Source: Deltaproteobacteria bacterium (GTDB lineage Bacteria; Desulfobacterota; GWC2-55-46). From it: a stretch of DNA of 64,000 nucleotides. The stretch lies in NCBI GenBank assembly GCA_016218105.1, contig JACRET010000095.1:1-64000 (forward strand), given 5' to 3'. Shown here in pieces: positions 9,413-19,095 of the stretch (positions are counted from its first letter, which is position 1; every line of letters begins with the position of its first letter). The translations under genes and the position numbers were made by a program. The notes under the pieces were generated by a model. That model made no database searches and was not told the origin of the DNA. It saw nothing but the letters and a program-made list of their open reading frames with translations.

Positions 9413-9513
9413 CATAGCGAGCGCATTCCCCGCAGCTTGCTGCGGGGTCAAGCGAGCGAATAAAAATTGTTTCCTTACATATCGAAGATTCCCCGCGAAT
9501 TCCGCGGGGAGAT
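9413..9513. repeat. Hairpin repeat in convergent gap (family B)
   Basis: Between the permease (plus) and the rRNA methyltransferase (minus) lie CCCCGCAGC-TT-GCTGCGGGG at 9428-9447 and CCCCGCG-AATTC-CGCGGGG at 9491-9509. Between them is AATAAAAATTGTTTCCTTAC, ATATCGAAGATTCC, closely matched at 35352-35391. Likely a bidirectional terminator made of extragenic repeat DNA. Confidence 0.6.
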
Positions 9514-10674
9514 TCAATTAACCTCCATAATCACGCATTTAAGATACTCTGTCTCAGGCACCGTAAGAGAGATGGGGTGGTCTTTTGCCTGTGACCGTAT
9601 TTCTATGACGCGCGCAGTCCTTCCGGCGTCCCTTGCGGCGTCACGGAGCATATCCAGAAAAGTCATCTTGTCGACATGGTATGAGCATGAGGAGGTAGCG
9701 AATAGGCCGCCTTTTTTAAGGAGCTTCATGCACGCGCCGTTAGACTCCCTGTAGGCGCGGAGCCCTTCGTTTATCCTGGTCTTTGATTTTACAAAGGCAG
9801 GCGGGTCAAGGACTACGGCGTCGTAGGCCTCTTTTTTAGATGATTCGGCCTTGATGAAATCGAAGACATCCGACCTTACGAAAGCGCACTTGTCCGAAAG
9901 CCCGTTAAGCTCGGCGTTCTTTTCCGCCTGTTTGACGGCGGCCTCTGACGAATCGACCCCAGTCATCGCCACGCCTGCCCCGGCGAGCTTTACAGACCAC
10001 GCCCCCGTGTAGCAGAAAAGGTCAAGCCCGACGCCTTTGCCGGCAAGAGAGCTGAAGGCCTTTCTGTTCTCGGCCTGGTCGAGGAAGAAGCCTGTCTTCT
10101 GCCCTGAAAACGGGTCTATCTCGAAAATGGTGTCGTCCTCTTTTATCCGAGGGAGCGTTGAAAGGTCTCCCTTGATTATCTTTTTCTCCAGCGCAATACC
10201 CTCAAGGGTGCGGGCTGAGCTGTCGTTCCGCAGTATTATGGTTTTGGGCGAGAATATCTCTTCGAGGGCCTCCAAAACCACTGAGGACTGCGCCTCCATG
10301 CCCAATGTAAGGAACTGCACCGAGATGCAGTCCTCGAATTTATCTACGATAAGCCCCGGCAACAGGTCTCCTTCGCTGAAAACCGCCCTGAAGGAATTGG
10401 AAGTCACGAACCTTTTACGGTACTGAAGCGCGTTGTCTATCCTCTTTTTAAAAAAGTCTTTGTTTATCTCTTCCTTTTGCCTCGTGAGTATCCTGACGGA
10501 TATGAGGGAATGGGGGTTTACGTAGCCTATCCCAAGGAAGTTGTTCTTTCTGTCCTGCAGTTCCACCAACGCCCCTGGAACAAACTTTTTCGGGCTGGTC
10601 GAAAGTTCGTTTGAGAAGACCCATAGATGGCCCGCAAGTATACGTGACGGGCGGTTTACAAGGACTATTTCCAT
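9514..10674 (-). CDS. rlmI: Class I rRNA (cytosine-C5) methyltransferase, RlmI family
   Basis: Ribosomal RNA large-subunit methyltransferase, 386 residues. An N-terminal PUA-like RNA-binding domain (NRPSRILAGHLWVFSNEL) is followed by an EEHEE linker domain and a Rossmann methyltransferase with LFCYTGAWSVKLA, VLDPPAFVKSK and the TSSCSYHV loop that holds the catalytic cysteine of m5C enzymes. E. coli RlmI modifies C1962 of 23S rRNA; the same target is likely. GGGGG precedes the ATG. Its stop lies inside repeat-rich DNA shared with the convergent permease. Confidence 0.88.
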   Translation of the reverse strand: MEIVLVNRPSRILAGHLWVFSNELSTSPKKFVPGALVELQDRKNNFLGIGYVNPHSLISVRILTRQKEEINKDFFKKRIDNALQYRKRFVTSNSFRAVFSEGDLLPGLIVDKFEDCISVQFLTLGMEAQSSVVLEALEEIFSPKTIILRNDSSARTLEGIALEKKIIKGDLSTLPRIKEDDTIFEIDPFSGQKTGFFLDQAENRKAFSSLAGKGVGLDLFCYTGAWSVKLAGAGVAMTGVDSSEAAVKQAEKNAELNGLSDKCAFVRSDVFDFIKAESSKKEAYDAVVLDPPAFVKSKTRINEGLRAYRESNGACMKLLKKGGLFATSSCSYHVDKMTFLDMLRDAARDAGRTARVIEIRSQAKDHPISLTVPETEYLKCVIMEVN

Positions 10675-10777
10675 TTATTCCCCCTTTATAAGGACACTAC
10701 TCTATAATAGAGCAAGGCCGCTCGGCAAGAACTTTATCTGTATTCAGTTAAATTTCCAAGGCATTCAGGAAATACGA

Positions 10778-10783
10778 TATAAT
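10778..10783 (+). promoter_or_regulatory. Candidate -10 box for the GNAT/acyl-CoA synthetase gene
   Basis: A perfect TATAAT in an AT-rich gap 161 bases before the gene start. No convincing -35 box lies 16-18 bases upstream, so this is only a candidate. The leader it would give is long (about 155 nt), and I see no known riboswitch in it. Confidence 0.35.
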
Positions 10784-10943
10784 ATTTTTACGCTGTTTTG
10801 GAAATCCCGGGCTTTCAAAACCCATGGGTCATAAGCCTGTAAAGGGCAGGCAATTACCGGCGCGCGGCGGTTATCGCTGTTGCAATTTTCGTAAACAAAG
10901 GCAGAATTTATATATAGAATATATTTTACACCAAGAGGTAAAG

Positions 10944-13661
10944 ATGGCTGTTGAAAAGAAGATAATAAATGAGGAACAGCCCGAGAGCATTGAAGTCATA
11001 CTGCGCAACGGGCAGAGCCTGCGCATCCGTCCCATACGGCCGGATGATAAAAAAAGGCTAGAGGACTTTTTCTATCGTCTCAGCCCGCGGACGAGATATC
11101 TCAGATTCCAGTACGCGAAGGAGCACATAACGGAAGAGGAGCTTAAGTATTTTACCGAGGTTTCGCCGCCCGGGCGTTACGCCTATGTGGCTACCGTTGG
11201 CGAGGGCGCTTCCGAGCTTATCGTTGCGGTCGGACGGTGGGATATGCTTCCGGACGGCAAACGCGCCGAGGTGGCGTTTACCGTCGAGGATAACATCCAG
11301 CTGAGAGGCCTTGGCACCGTACTCCTTGAAGAGCTTTCAAAGGCCGCGTTCCTTTACGGCATTACGGCGTTTGAGGCGCAGGTATTGCAGGAGAATACCC
11401 GCATGCTGGAAGTTTTCGACGAGAGCGGTTTTAGATTGAAAAAGCATTTCTCCGAGGGCGTTTACAGCATCAACATAGACCTCAAAGACCAGGAAGAATA
11501 CGAAAAGCGCCAGGCTTACAGGGAACACATCGCCAGGAGCGCTGGCGTTAAGAGGCTCCTTTGCCCGCATAGGGTGGCTGTCATAGGCGCGTCCCGTAAC
11601 CCGGACAGCGTTGGAGGCGCGCTTTTCCGGAACCTCCTTAAAGACGGTTTTAACGGCGTCGTCTTCCCGATAAATCCGAAGGCCGATTCGATAGCGGGCG
11701 TGCTCGCTTATCCTTCCATCTACGACGCGCCTGGCGATATCGACCTTGCCATCATAGTCGTCCCGTCCGAGCAGGTGCTCGACGTGGTAGACCAGTGCGC
11801 TAGGAAAAACGTAGGCGGACTTGTGATCATCACAGCCGGATTCGGCGAGGCAGGGCCCGAAGGCAAAGACAGGGAAAGAAAGCTTAAAGAGAAGCTGCTT
11901 TCCTATGGGATGAGGGTTATCGGGCCTAACTGCCTCGGAATTCTGAACAATACGCCCGATATAAGGCTTAACGGGACTTTTTCGCCGGTCACTCCGCCTT
12001 CAGGAAATCTCTCGATAGGCTCGCAGAGCGGGGCCCTGGGACTGGCGCTCCTTGACCATGCCAAATCTATAAACCTCGGCATATCGAGTTTCGTAAGCTT
12101 CGGAAACAGGATCGATATATCGACAAACGATCTCCTTGAGTATTGGGAGGATGACAAAAATACCGATGTGATAGTCCTCTATCAGGAGTCCTTCGGAGAG
12201 GCCAGAAAATTCGGCCGGATTGCAAGGAGGGTGTCTCATAAAAAACCCATTATAGCCGTCAAGGCCGGAAGGTCCAAAGTAGGGGCCGCGGCCGCGACCT
12301 CCCATACAGGGGCACTTGCGGCGTCCGACGTGGCGGTAGACGCCCTTTTCAGGCACGCGGGCGTCATTCGCGTCACTACGATCGAGGAGATGTTTAACGC
12401 CGCGGAGGTTCTTACGCATCAGCCGCTTCCAAGGGGCTCAAGGGTCGGCATTCTCACGAACGCCGGAGGGCCGGGTGTTCTGGCGGCTGACGCCGCTGAG
12501 GGGCTGGGGCTTAAGGTCACGCCGCTTTCCGCCTTGACGCAGGCCAAATTAAGGGAGTTTCTCCCGAAGGCGGCGGCCGTAACGAACCCGGTAGACATGA
12601 TAGCGACGGCGCCTCCAGAGTCGTATAAGAAGGCGCTCTCGGTAATGCTGGAGGACCCTGAGATAGATTCGATAATAGTCATTTACATCCCGCCTCTTGT
12701 GACGAAGCCCGAGGACGTCGCGGACGCGGTTGGCGGGGTTTTGTCGAGCTATATCGGCGACAAACCTGTTGTCACCTGCTTCATGATGTCACAAGTCGCG
12801 TTGGCCGATATCAGGAAGAACGCGAGGTATCCTCTGAGGCCGTTCGTCTTTCCCGAGGACGCGGTGCAGGCACTCTCCCTTGCCTATAGTTATTCGCAGT
12901 ACAGGGAGATGGAGGAGGGGAGCATAGTCAAATTCCCCGGCCTAAATGCCGAGAAGATAAGGTCTGCCCCCTGGGTCATGGAGGCCCTTAAAAAGAAGGG
13001 CTGGATGATGCCGGAAGAGTCCCTTGGGCTTCTAAGGGAGTACGGAATAAACGCAGTGGATACAAGGATAGCAAATTCCGCCGAAGAGGCCGCATTGCAG
13101 GCCGAAAAGCTCGGATTCCCTGTTGTCATGAAAGTTCGGTCAGCCAGGATCGTGCACAAAACGGATGTCGGCGGGATAGCGGTGGGGCTCAGGGATCCAG
13201 ATGAGGTCAAGAAGGCATTTTCGCTTATGAAGCTCAAGATCGAATCAGCCGGTTTTGCTGAGGACATGCAGGGCGTGATACTCCAGCCGATGGTCAAGGG
13301 CGGACAGGAAATGATAGTAGGCATGTCTCAGGACCCGCTCTTCGGCCCACTCATAATGATAGGGCTTGGCGGCATACAGGTAGAGCTTATAAAGGACGTG
13401 GCATTTTCAATACATCCTCTTCGCGATGCCGATACCGACAGGATGCTCGGACAGCTCAAGAGCCTGCCGCTTCTCCAGGGATGGCGGGGGAGGCCATCCG
13501 CGGATATCAAGGCACTTAAGGAAACATTATTAAGGTTCTCGTCCCTGGTGGAAGACTTCCCTGAAATAGACCAGATTGAGATAAACCCGCTGCTTGTGCT
13601 TGAAGAAGGAAACGGCTCCGTAGCGGTGGACGTGAGGATTTATGTGAGGCCGCCGCTTTAA
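10944..13661 (+). CDS. GNAT acetyltransferase fused to ADP-forming acyl-CoA synthetase (Pat-like)
   Basis: A 905-residue fusion. Residues about 12-190 are a GNAT domain (RIRPIRPDDKKRLEDFF; acetyl-CoA loop QLRGLGTVLLEEL). Then comes the NDP-forming acyl-CoA synthetase set: CoA-binding domain (VAVIGASRNPDSVGG), a succinyl-CoA ligase flavodoxin-like domain with the phospho-His region AATSHTGALAASD, and a C-terminal ATP-grasp domain (FPVVMKVRSARIVHKTDVGG). In PatZ/Pka of E. coli the acetyltransferase is at the C-terminus; here it is N-terminal, a known alternative order. Such proteins acetylate lysines of acetyl-CoA synthetase and others. If the phospho-His is used, it may also be a working acetyl-CoA synthetase. 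Start 10944 has AGAGG upstream. Confidence 0.85.
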   Translation: MAVEKKIINEEQPESIEVILRNGQSLRIRPIRPDDKKRLEDFFYRLSPRTRYLRFQYAKEHITEEELKYFTEVSPPGRYAYVATVGEGASELIVAVGRWDMLPDGKRAEVAFTVEDNIQLRGLGTVLLEELSKAAFLYGITAFEAQVLQENTRMLEVFDESGFRLKKHFSEGVYSINIDLKDQEEYEKRQAYREHIARSAGVKRLLCPHRVAVIGASRNPDSVGGALFRNLLKDGFNGVVFPINPKADSIAGVLAYPSIYDAPGDIDLAIIVVPSEQVLDVVDQCARKNVGGLVIITAGFGEAGPEGKDRERKLKEKLLSYGMRVIGPNCLGILNNTPDIRLNGTFSPVTPPSGNLSIGSQSGALGLALLDHAKSINLGISSFVSFGNRIDISTNDLLEYWEDDKNTDVIVLYQESFGEARKFGRIARRVSHKKPIIAVKAGRSKVGAAAATSHTGALAASDVAVDALFRHAGVIRVTTIEEMFNAAEVLTHQPLPRGSRVGILTNAGGPGVLAADAAEGLGLKVTPLSALTQAKLREFLPKAAAVTNPVDMIATAPPESYKKALSVMLEDPEIDSIIVIYIPPLVTKPEDVADAVGGVLSSYIGDKPVVTCFMMSQVALADIRKNARYPLRPFVFPEDAVQALSLAYSYSQYREMEEGSIVKFPGLNAEKIRSAPWVMEALKKKGWMMPEESLGLLREYGINAVDTRIANSAEEAALQAEKLGFPVVMKVRSARIVHKTDVGGIAVGLRDPDEVKKAFSLMKLKIESAGFAEDMQGVILQPMVKGGQEMIVGMSQDPLFGPLIMIGLGGIQVELIKDVAFSIHPLRDADTDRMLGQLKSLPLLQGWRGRPSADIKALKETLLRFSSLVEDFPEIDQIEINPLLVLEEGNGSVAVDVRIYVRPPL

Positions 13662-13664
13662 TAG

Positions 13665-13704
13665 GGGCTCTTATAGTTTCCCGGCCCGTTCGGGGAACGA
13701 GCCC
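13665..13704 (+). terminator. Hairpin after the acyl-CoA synthetase gene
   Basis: GGGCTC at 13665-13670 pairs with GAGCCC at 13699-13704, and an inner TTCCCG pairs with CGGGGAA allowing one bulge. It directly follows the stop codon but lacks a T-run, so it is a possible terminator or extragenic palindrome. Confidence 0.4.
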
Positions 13705-13757
13705 TACACAGAAGGTTCCCTGCAGTGTTAATAAAAAATTACGGGATTGAAGCCTGA

Positions 13758-14639
13758 GTGGCAAACATTAAAAGAGAAAAAAAATCCAGATTTAAAAAAA
13801 TCGTCCTTGTTTTTTTAATCGCCTCCGCGGGGCTGTTACTGTCCTCCATCGCGGCCTTTTATATTATCCCGCTCGAACTGATAGACTCGAAAGTCAAGGC
13901 GCTCGCCGAAGAGCGTGCCGGGATTACTATAACCCAATCCGGGCTCAGGCGTGTGTTCCCTTTCGGTCTGGAGGCGGATAACGTTGAGGCCGCTTTCAAA
14001 GGGCACGAGCCTTTTGTTTATATAGACCGTGTAAGAGTGACGCCCGACCCGCTAGGCCTCCTTACTGGCAGGCTTAAAGCTAATTTTAAGGGAGCATTCG
14101 GCAATGGGGATATCGGAGGGTATGCTGCTCTAAGGTTTGGTGGAGGGGCTGAACTTAAATTCGAGGCGCTTGGAGCGGAGTTCAGGGGTGTGCCTGTCTT
14201 TAACAGGGTGGTGTCTGGCCTCAACGGTTCTTTTTCAGGCGTGGCCGAAATGTCTCTTCCGGATGGCGGATGCCCTTCGGGTACGGCTAACTTCAAAGGG
14301 GAGGGGATGAAGGGTGGAGAGATATCTTTCAGAGGACTGCCTCTCCCGCTGAGCGGCATCGACGGCTCAGGGTTAGAAGCAGTATTCTCAAATTGCCGGA
14401 TAGAGCTTAAGGGGTTCTGGCTTGAAGGGAGCGACTTCTCGGCGAGGCTGGAGGGTGTTGTGATCCTGTCCGTGCCGATAGACAGGAGCACGCTGGATAT
14501 GACCCTTGAGCTTATTCCAAAAGGCGCCCTGCTCCGCAAGGAGTATATCTTGTCGCTTATAAGCGATTACCGCAAATCCGCCAATTACTATTCGATCCCC
14601 ATCAAAGGTACGATAGGGGCCCCCAGGGCAGGGTTTTGA
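13758..14639 (+). CDS. gspN: Type II secretion protein GspN
   Basis: A 293-residue inner-membrane protein matching the GspN form seen in Desulfobacterota and Nitrospirota: a basic N-terminus (KREKKSRFKK), one membrane span at about 15-35, then a periplasmic beta-rich region with the family layout IIPLELIDSKVKALAEERAGI, LTGRLKANFKG and a closing line of GALLRKEYILSLISDYRK. GspN is thought to anchor the secretion platform. The frame opens with GTG. The rest of the secretion genes seen here (gspD, gspE, gspF) are about 45 kb away. Identification rests on overall pattern, so moderate confidence. Confidence 0.6.
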   Translation: MANIKREKKSRFKKIVLVFLIASAGLLLSSIAAFYIIPLELIDSKVKALAEERAGITITQSGLRRVFPFGLEADNVEAAFKGHEPFVYIDRVRVTPDPLGLLTGRLKANFKGAFGNGDIGGYAALRFGGGAELKFEALGAEFRGVPVFNRVVSGLNGSFSGVAEMSLPDGGCPSGTANFKGEGMKGGEISFRGLPLPLSGIDGSGLEAVFSNCRIELKGFWLEGSDFSARLEGVVILSVPIDRSTLDMTLELIPKGALLRKEYILSLISDYRKSANYYSIPIKGTIGAPRAGF

Positions 14640-14666
14640 TAACCCGCTTTTAACTTCACCGAGCGG

Positions 14667-16973
14667 TCATTTTTTATGTCCGGCTATGGCCTTAAGCGTT
14701 TCCCTGGCCTCTTCGCGGCCGGGGAATTTTGCGCTGAGACTCATCGCCTCTGTCAACTCTCCCTTAGCCAGGTTCATCGCCCCCTTTTTAAAATATGCCA
14801 TTCCCAGATGGTAGCGTATCACAGGGTTCCGAGGCTTCCTCGCGGCGCTTTCCTTAAGCAGGGAGACAGCCTTCAGATATGCCTCTTTCCTGTAATATAT
14901 CCAGCCAAGGGTATCGGAAATGGAGGCGTCTTCCGGGTATATTTCCTTGGCCATCTCCGCCAGCGGGAGCGCCTTATCAAGGTTTTTATTACGCTCCGCG
15001 TATATATAGGCGAGGTTATTCGCCGCCGGAGCGAACCTGGGCCTTACCAGCAGGGCCTTTTCATATGTGGCGGCCGCATCATCGAGCCTCCCGCTAATTT
15101 CATAGACGAGCCCGAGAAGGATATAGGGGGGGAGAAGTTTGGGGTTTGACGCGATAGCTTGAGTATATTTCTCAATGGATTTTTCGGACGAACCTTTGCG
15201 GGCGTACAGGCTTCCAAGCTCCACATACGCCGATGTGAGGTCGTTTTTCAATTCAACGGCCTTAAGTAACTCCGCTTCCGACCTTTCGAAATCCTTTGCC
15301 GCGCCGTAGACCTTGCCTAAAAGCTCATGTATATAAGGGTTGGCAGGCGACTTGTGTGACTCCTCTTTTACGCGTTCGATAGCCCACTGCGGTTTATTTT
15401 CAGCGAGCAAAGCGGAGCTGATCCTGGTCAGCAGGTCTATGTTTCCGGGGTTAAGGAACATGGCTTTTTCAAACTGCTCGATGGCCGCATGATTATTGCT
15501 CTGAGATTTCAAAGCTGTCCCTAAACCGGCGTAGCCCCTGGGGTCCTCTGGCGCGGCCTTTATCGCGTTGGTAAAAAAAACAGCGGCCCCTGAGCCGTCT
15601 TTTTCAGCCAATTTGACGTCTCCGATGATAAGGTTAGCTGCGAAGTTATGAGGGTGTCGCCGCGCAACGGTGTTAGCTTCTTCGTAAGCAAACTTGTAAT
15701 CTCCTGATGAAAAATAAGTCGCCGCCAGCGCGAGCCTGGCGTCTTCAAGCCCGGGATTGAGCCTCAATGCCTCGCGGAACTCGGCCTTGGCCTGCTCAAG
15801 ATTATTATTCGCCTTGTATATGAGCCCCATTGAATAGCGGGTAAGCCCAAAGGCCGGTTCTAATTTCAGTGAGGCCTTTATGTCGGCTTCCGCGTCCTTG
15901 ACCTTACCCTCTGACATGCGAAGCCTGCCCCTTAAATAGAGGCTGAAAAAATCCGAAGGCTCTTCTTTTAAAAGCTCATCGATGATTAATGACGCTTCTT
16001 GCGGCTTATGCTGGTTCAGGAACTGGTCGGCGATCCTCTTTTTGAGGATTATCGCACCTGGGTTTTCGTTAAGCCCGGTCTTCAGGGCCGATAACGCCTT
16101 TTCACCTCTCCCCGTAGAGCTGTAAAAATCGGCAAGGATGATATAGCCGTCCGCATTCCGGGGGTCGAGGGAGACTATTTCTTCATAAGTCCTCTCGGCC
16201 GCCTCGTGGTTTTTCGTCATTCCGTAATACCCGGCCAACGCGGTCATGGCCCTTCTCTTGTCTGACGAGGTCTTGATGGAATCTCTAAGCTCTCTTTCGG
16301 CGTCCGCGTGCCTGCCTTGTTTGAAATACAGGTTAACAAGCGTGAGCTTGGGGGTAATGTCCTGCGGCCTCACGGAGATGGCCTCTCTCAATATCCTTTC
16401 AGCGGACGCGGCGTCGCTATTAGCCAGATATATGCCTGCGCCTACCATGTACGGGCGAGGGGAATCAGGTTTTCCCTTCAGTATATTCTCCATCAGGGAG
16501 ATGGCCTTCTTATAGTCCTTCTTCCCGGCGAGCGCCGAGGCGGCTATGAGCTTTGCGTCCATATTTGCGGGATCAACCGAGAGAACATACTCCGCCATTT
16601 CGCTGGCGTTATTATATTCTCTGGACGCGAGATAAAGCTCCCCAAGTTTTATTCTGGCTTCCAGGATGTCAGGCTTAAGCTCTATCGCTCTTGAAAATTC
16701 CTTAAATGCCGATATCGCGTTGGTGCCGCCGCCGATACCCAGATACGCAAGCCCCAGTTTCAAGTGCCCTTCAGGGCTGTTGGGGCTCAGCTTCAGCAGG
16801 TTTTTGAATTCTATCTGCGCCTCTTTGTATTTGGACGCGCTTAAATACCCGTTGCCGATCTCCAAATGCCTCTGAACCTTCTGTTCGGGCGTCATGCCGC
16901 ACCCGGCTTGCAAAACCAGTAAAAGAGAAAACAGCATTGCGGATAACGCGAACTTCGTCTTTTTTACGGTCAT
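14667..16973 (-). CDS. prsT: PrsT-like TPR-repeat lipoprotein
   Basis: A 768-residue lipoprotein: signal with lipobox LQAGC (Cys near residue 25), then TPR repeats to the end. It matches the size and layout of PrsT, the TPR lipoprotein of PEP-CTERM/exosortase-linked EPS systems, probably a scaffold in polysaccharide assembly at the outer membrane. Repeat units such as YKEAQIEFKNLLKLSPNSPEG and YKKAISLMENILKGKPDSPRP are typical. GGGAG precedes the ATG. It lies 12 bases after another large TPR gene and in the same strand as prsR/prsK. No exosortase lies in the window, so PrsT is named by resemblance and neighbours. Confidence 0.75.
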   Translation of the reverse strand: MTVKKTKFALSAMLFSLLLVLQAGCGMTPEQKVQRHLEIGNGYLSASKYKEAQIEFKNLLKLSPNSPEGHLKLGLAYLGIGGGTNAISAFKEFSRAIELKPDILEARIKLGELYLASREYNNASEMAEYVLSVDPANMDAKLIAASALAGKKDYKKAISLMENILKGKPDSPRPYMVGAGIYLANSDAASAERILREAISVRPQDITPKLTLVNLYFKQGRHADAERELRDSIKTSSDKRRAMTALAGYYGMTKNHEAAERTYEEIVSLDPRNADGYIILADFYSSTGRGEKALSALKTGLNENPGAIILKKRIADQFLNQHKPQEASLIIDELLKEEPSDFFSLYLRGRLRMSEGKVKDAEADIKASLKLEPAFGLTRYSMGLIYKANNNLEQAKAEFREALRLNPGLEDARLALAATYFSSGDYKFAYEEANTVARRHPHNFAANLIIGDVKLAEKDGSGAAVFFTNAIKAAPEDPRGYAGLGTALKSQSNNHAAIEQFEKAMFLNPGNIDLLTRISSALLAENKPQWAIERVKEESHKSPANPYIHELLGKVYGAAKDFERSEAELLKAVELKNDLTSAYVELGSLYARKGSSEKSIEKYTQAIASNPKLLPPYILLGLVYEISGRLDDAAATYEKALLVRPRFAPAANNLAYIYAERNKNLDKALPLAEMAKEIYPEDASISDTLGWIYYRKEAYLKAVSLLKESAARKPRNPVIRYHLGMAYFKKGAMNLAKGELTEAMSLSAKFPGREEARETLKAIAGHKK

Positions 16974-16985
16974 TTCGCTCCCTTT

Positions 16986-18812
16986 CTATCCCAGCCCGCT
17001 CAGTTTATTGAGTATCGATTTCGTCTCACCAGCCTCGCTGAATTCGTCATTAATGTTCAGCGCCTTCTCAAATGCGTTTACGGCCTCGTCTATGTTTTGG
17101 AGTTTTTTGTAGACAAGCCCCATCCTGTAATAAACGGTTGGGTTGTTGGTGCCGCTCTTCACTATCCCCGCATAGATCCAGAGCGCCTCACTGTACCTGC
17201 CCATGTTGTAGTAGACCCATCCCAATGTGTCCTTCATCTCCTGGTCTTCAGGGTTTATATCGGCGCCTTTTAGCGCGTAGATCAGCGCGCCGTCAAAGTC
17301 TCCCTGCTTTAAAAGGAGTGAGGCGATCTTTGAGTACGCGTCTACGGCCTCGGGCGTGCTTGATATGGCTTTTTTGTACTCATTTATTGCCTTGTCCGCC
17401 CTGTCAGACCTGGCGTAGAGATCGCCGAGCTTCATGCAGAGCTTGTACGCCTTCGGAGTCTTTTCCAGGGCCTGCATATAATAGGAGATGGCCTTATTTA
17501 TATTTTCTCTGGACTCATAGACACCGGCAAGCTCGAAAAACGGAGTGATCAGTTCAGAGTTTTGATGTATGACGGCAGAATATGAATCCTCAGCCTCTCT
17601 TGTGTTCCCAAGCATCGCTTCGGCCCTTGCCCTGCTGACCGTCATGAAGGGATTCTCCTTTTTCGTGGCAAGCAGCACCGAATCAATGGCCTTCATGGAC
17701 TGGATATAGAGGCCGGCCCTGTTAAATATCAGAGAAAGGCTTAGATTGACCGGGATTACCGTTGGCTCGTCCTTTAAATATTTGGACATGCTGAACCCGG
17801 GGATATTCAAGTCAGGGAATATATCCCCAGCCCTCTGAAATTCCATGTCAGCTTCATCATATTTTTTTTGAGATATATAGATGTTGCCGAGAACCAGGTG
17901 GCCTGCCGCGTCGAGAGGGTCGGATTCTATGGCTTTTTTAGACATTTTCTCTGCTTTAGAGAGGTCGCCTTTCATGTGCAGGATAGCCGCGGCGTTAAGA
18001 TAGGGCTCTTTCAGCTTCGGCGCGAGCGTGATTATCTTCAGGAAATGAGAGAGCGCTTCATCGTAGTCCTTTTGAACAAGCTTGGTAAGGCCCAGGAAAT
18101 AGCCGGTCATGAAGAATTCAGGGTTCAGCTCTTTTAACGCCGTGAATTTCATCTCAGCCTGTTGAGGCTGGTCTACCAGTAGATAGCATGTTCCCATCAC
18201 CAGATAAGCCCCGGAAGACCTCGAGTCATCGCGCAGGGCTTTTTCCGCGTAGATTATCGCCAGATCGTAATTGCCTTCAGCCAGGTAAATCCTGCTTAAA
18301 TTGAGATAATCGGGGCTTGTCGCCAGCAGTTTCTCGTAATATGTCTTGGCATTTTTCAGCAGCCCCTGGTTGAGGTATATCGAGGCTATGTGCCTCATTA
18401 CGGCCGGGTCTTCTTTTAGAGTCAGCGATTCAAGCAGATATACGAGCGATTTATGATAGCGTTTCTTCGAGTTGTAAAATCTACCCATCGTGCCGTAGAT
18501 CTCGGATGCGAAAGATGCGTCAATCTTCCTTACGGTTTGGGCCTGCTCGATAGCCATCTTCTCGTTGTTGGTGTTTAGATACGCTATGGTCAGCAGAAAA
18601 TAGCCTGTCAGGTCGGCGGGGTCTTCCTTAAGAAGCCGTTTCTCGTGCTGTATGACCTTTTCATATTCGCTTTTTTTAAGGAGTTCAATGGAAAGGTCGT
18701 GACGGACCTCCTGTTGAGCAGTGAGCGGGACGGCGTAACACAAACCGGAAAGAAACAGCAAAAGTATGGGCACATACAAAAGCACGGATCTTCTGCGCAA
18801 CAGTGTTCCCAT
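16986..18812 (-). CDS. Exported TPR-repeat protein
   Basis: A 608-residue protein with a signal peptide (LLYVPILLLFLSGLCYA) and about fifteen TPR motifs. The start is set at 18812, where AGGAGG precedes ATG; a longer frame to 18860 crosses the ribosome site. It precedes the PrsT-like gene by 12 bases and shares its design, so the two may act together as periplasmic or outer-membrane scaffolds for EPS synthesis. The name of a specific family cannot be assigned. The upstream gap carries repeat copy 2. Confidence 0.8.
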   Translation of the reverse strand: MGTLLRRRSVLLYVPILLLFLSGLCYAVPLTAQQEVRHDLSIELLKKSEYEKVIQHEKRLLKEDPADLTGYFLLTIAYLNTNNEKMAIEQAQTVRKIDASFASEIYGTMGRFYNSKKRYHKSLVYLLESLTLKEDPAVMRHIASIYLNQGLLKNAKTYYEKLLATSPDYLNLSRIYLAEGNYDLAIIYAEKALRDDSRSSGAYLVMGTCYLLVDQPQQAEMKFTALKELNPEFFMTGYFLGLTKLVQKDYDEALSHFLKIITLAPKLKEPYLNAAAILHMKGDLSKAEKMSKKAIESDPLDAAGHLVLGNIYISQKKYDEADMEFQRAGDIFPDLNIPGFSMSKYLKDEPTVIPVNLSLSLIFNRAGLYIQSMKAIDSVLLATKKENPFMTVSRARAEAMLGNTREAEDSYSAVIHQNSELITPFFELAGVYESRENINKAISYYMQALEKTPKAYKLCMKLGDLYARSDRADKAINEYKKAISSTPEAVDAYSKIASLLLKQGDFDGALIYALKGADINPEDQEMKDTLGWVYYNMGRYSEALWIYAGIVKSGTNNPTVYYRMGLVYKKLQNIDEAVNAFEKALNINDEFSEAGETKSILNKLSGLG

Positions 18813-18935
18813 CCCGCACCTCCTTTTTTCAAAAAAGTATATATCAAAAAACTGCGTCACGCCTGCAGGACAGCTGTTTTTTTTACAATTAAGTGAACCT
18901 TTGATTAATTCATTGACTAGTCATTCTGCTGGAAG

Positions 18936-19051
18936 TTTCAATCGGGTGCTCGGCGGAATCTCGTCCTTTTAAGGGCGGGTCAAAGCAGGGCTATACAAAA
19001 GAACAGGTTCCTTGCCGACAATCCCCTGCCATTTATGACAGGGTAATTGAA
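18936..19051 (+). repeat. Dispersed 112-bp structured repeat, copy 2
   Basis: Same unit as 3923-4034 with about 90% match by eye: GGGTGCTCGGCGGAAT, CCTTTTAAGGGCGGGTCAAA, then CCTTGCCGACAATCCC and the CCTGCC-ATTTAT-GACAGG hairpin, bounded by TTTCAAT and AATTGAA. It lies between the TPR gene and the UDP-sugar dehydrogenase gene, which point the same way. Confidence 0.8.
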
Positions 19052-19095
19052 TTGTGAGCAGGGTTTACGGCTGATATGGTGATGAAGGAAATAGA

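Noticed and set aside
14667-18812. TPR arrays as a DNA repeat or CRISPR
   Set aside because: Periodic 34-residue protein repeats with divergent DNA; no spaced identical DNA units. I see no CRISPR array in the window.
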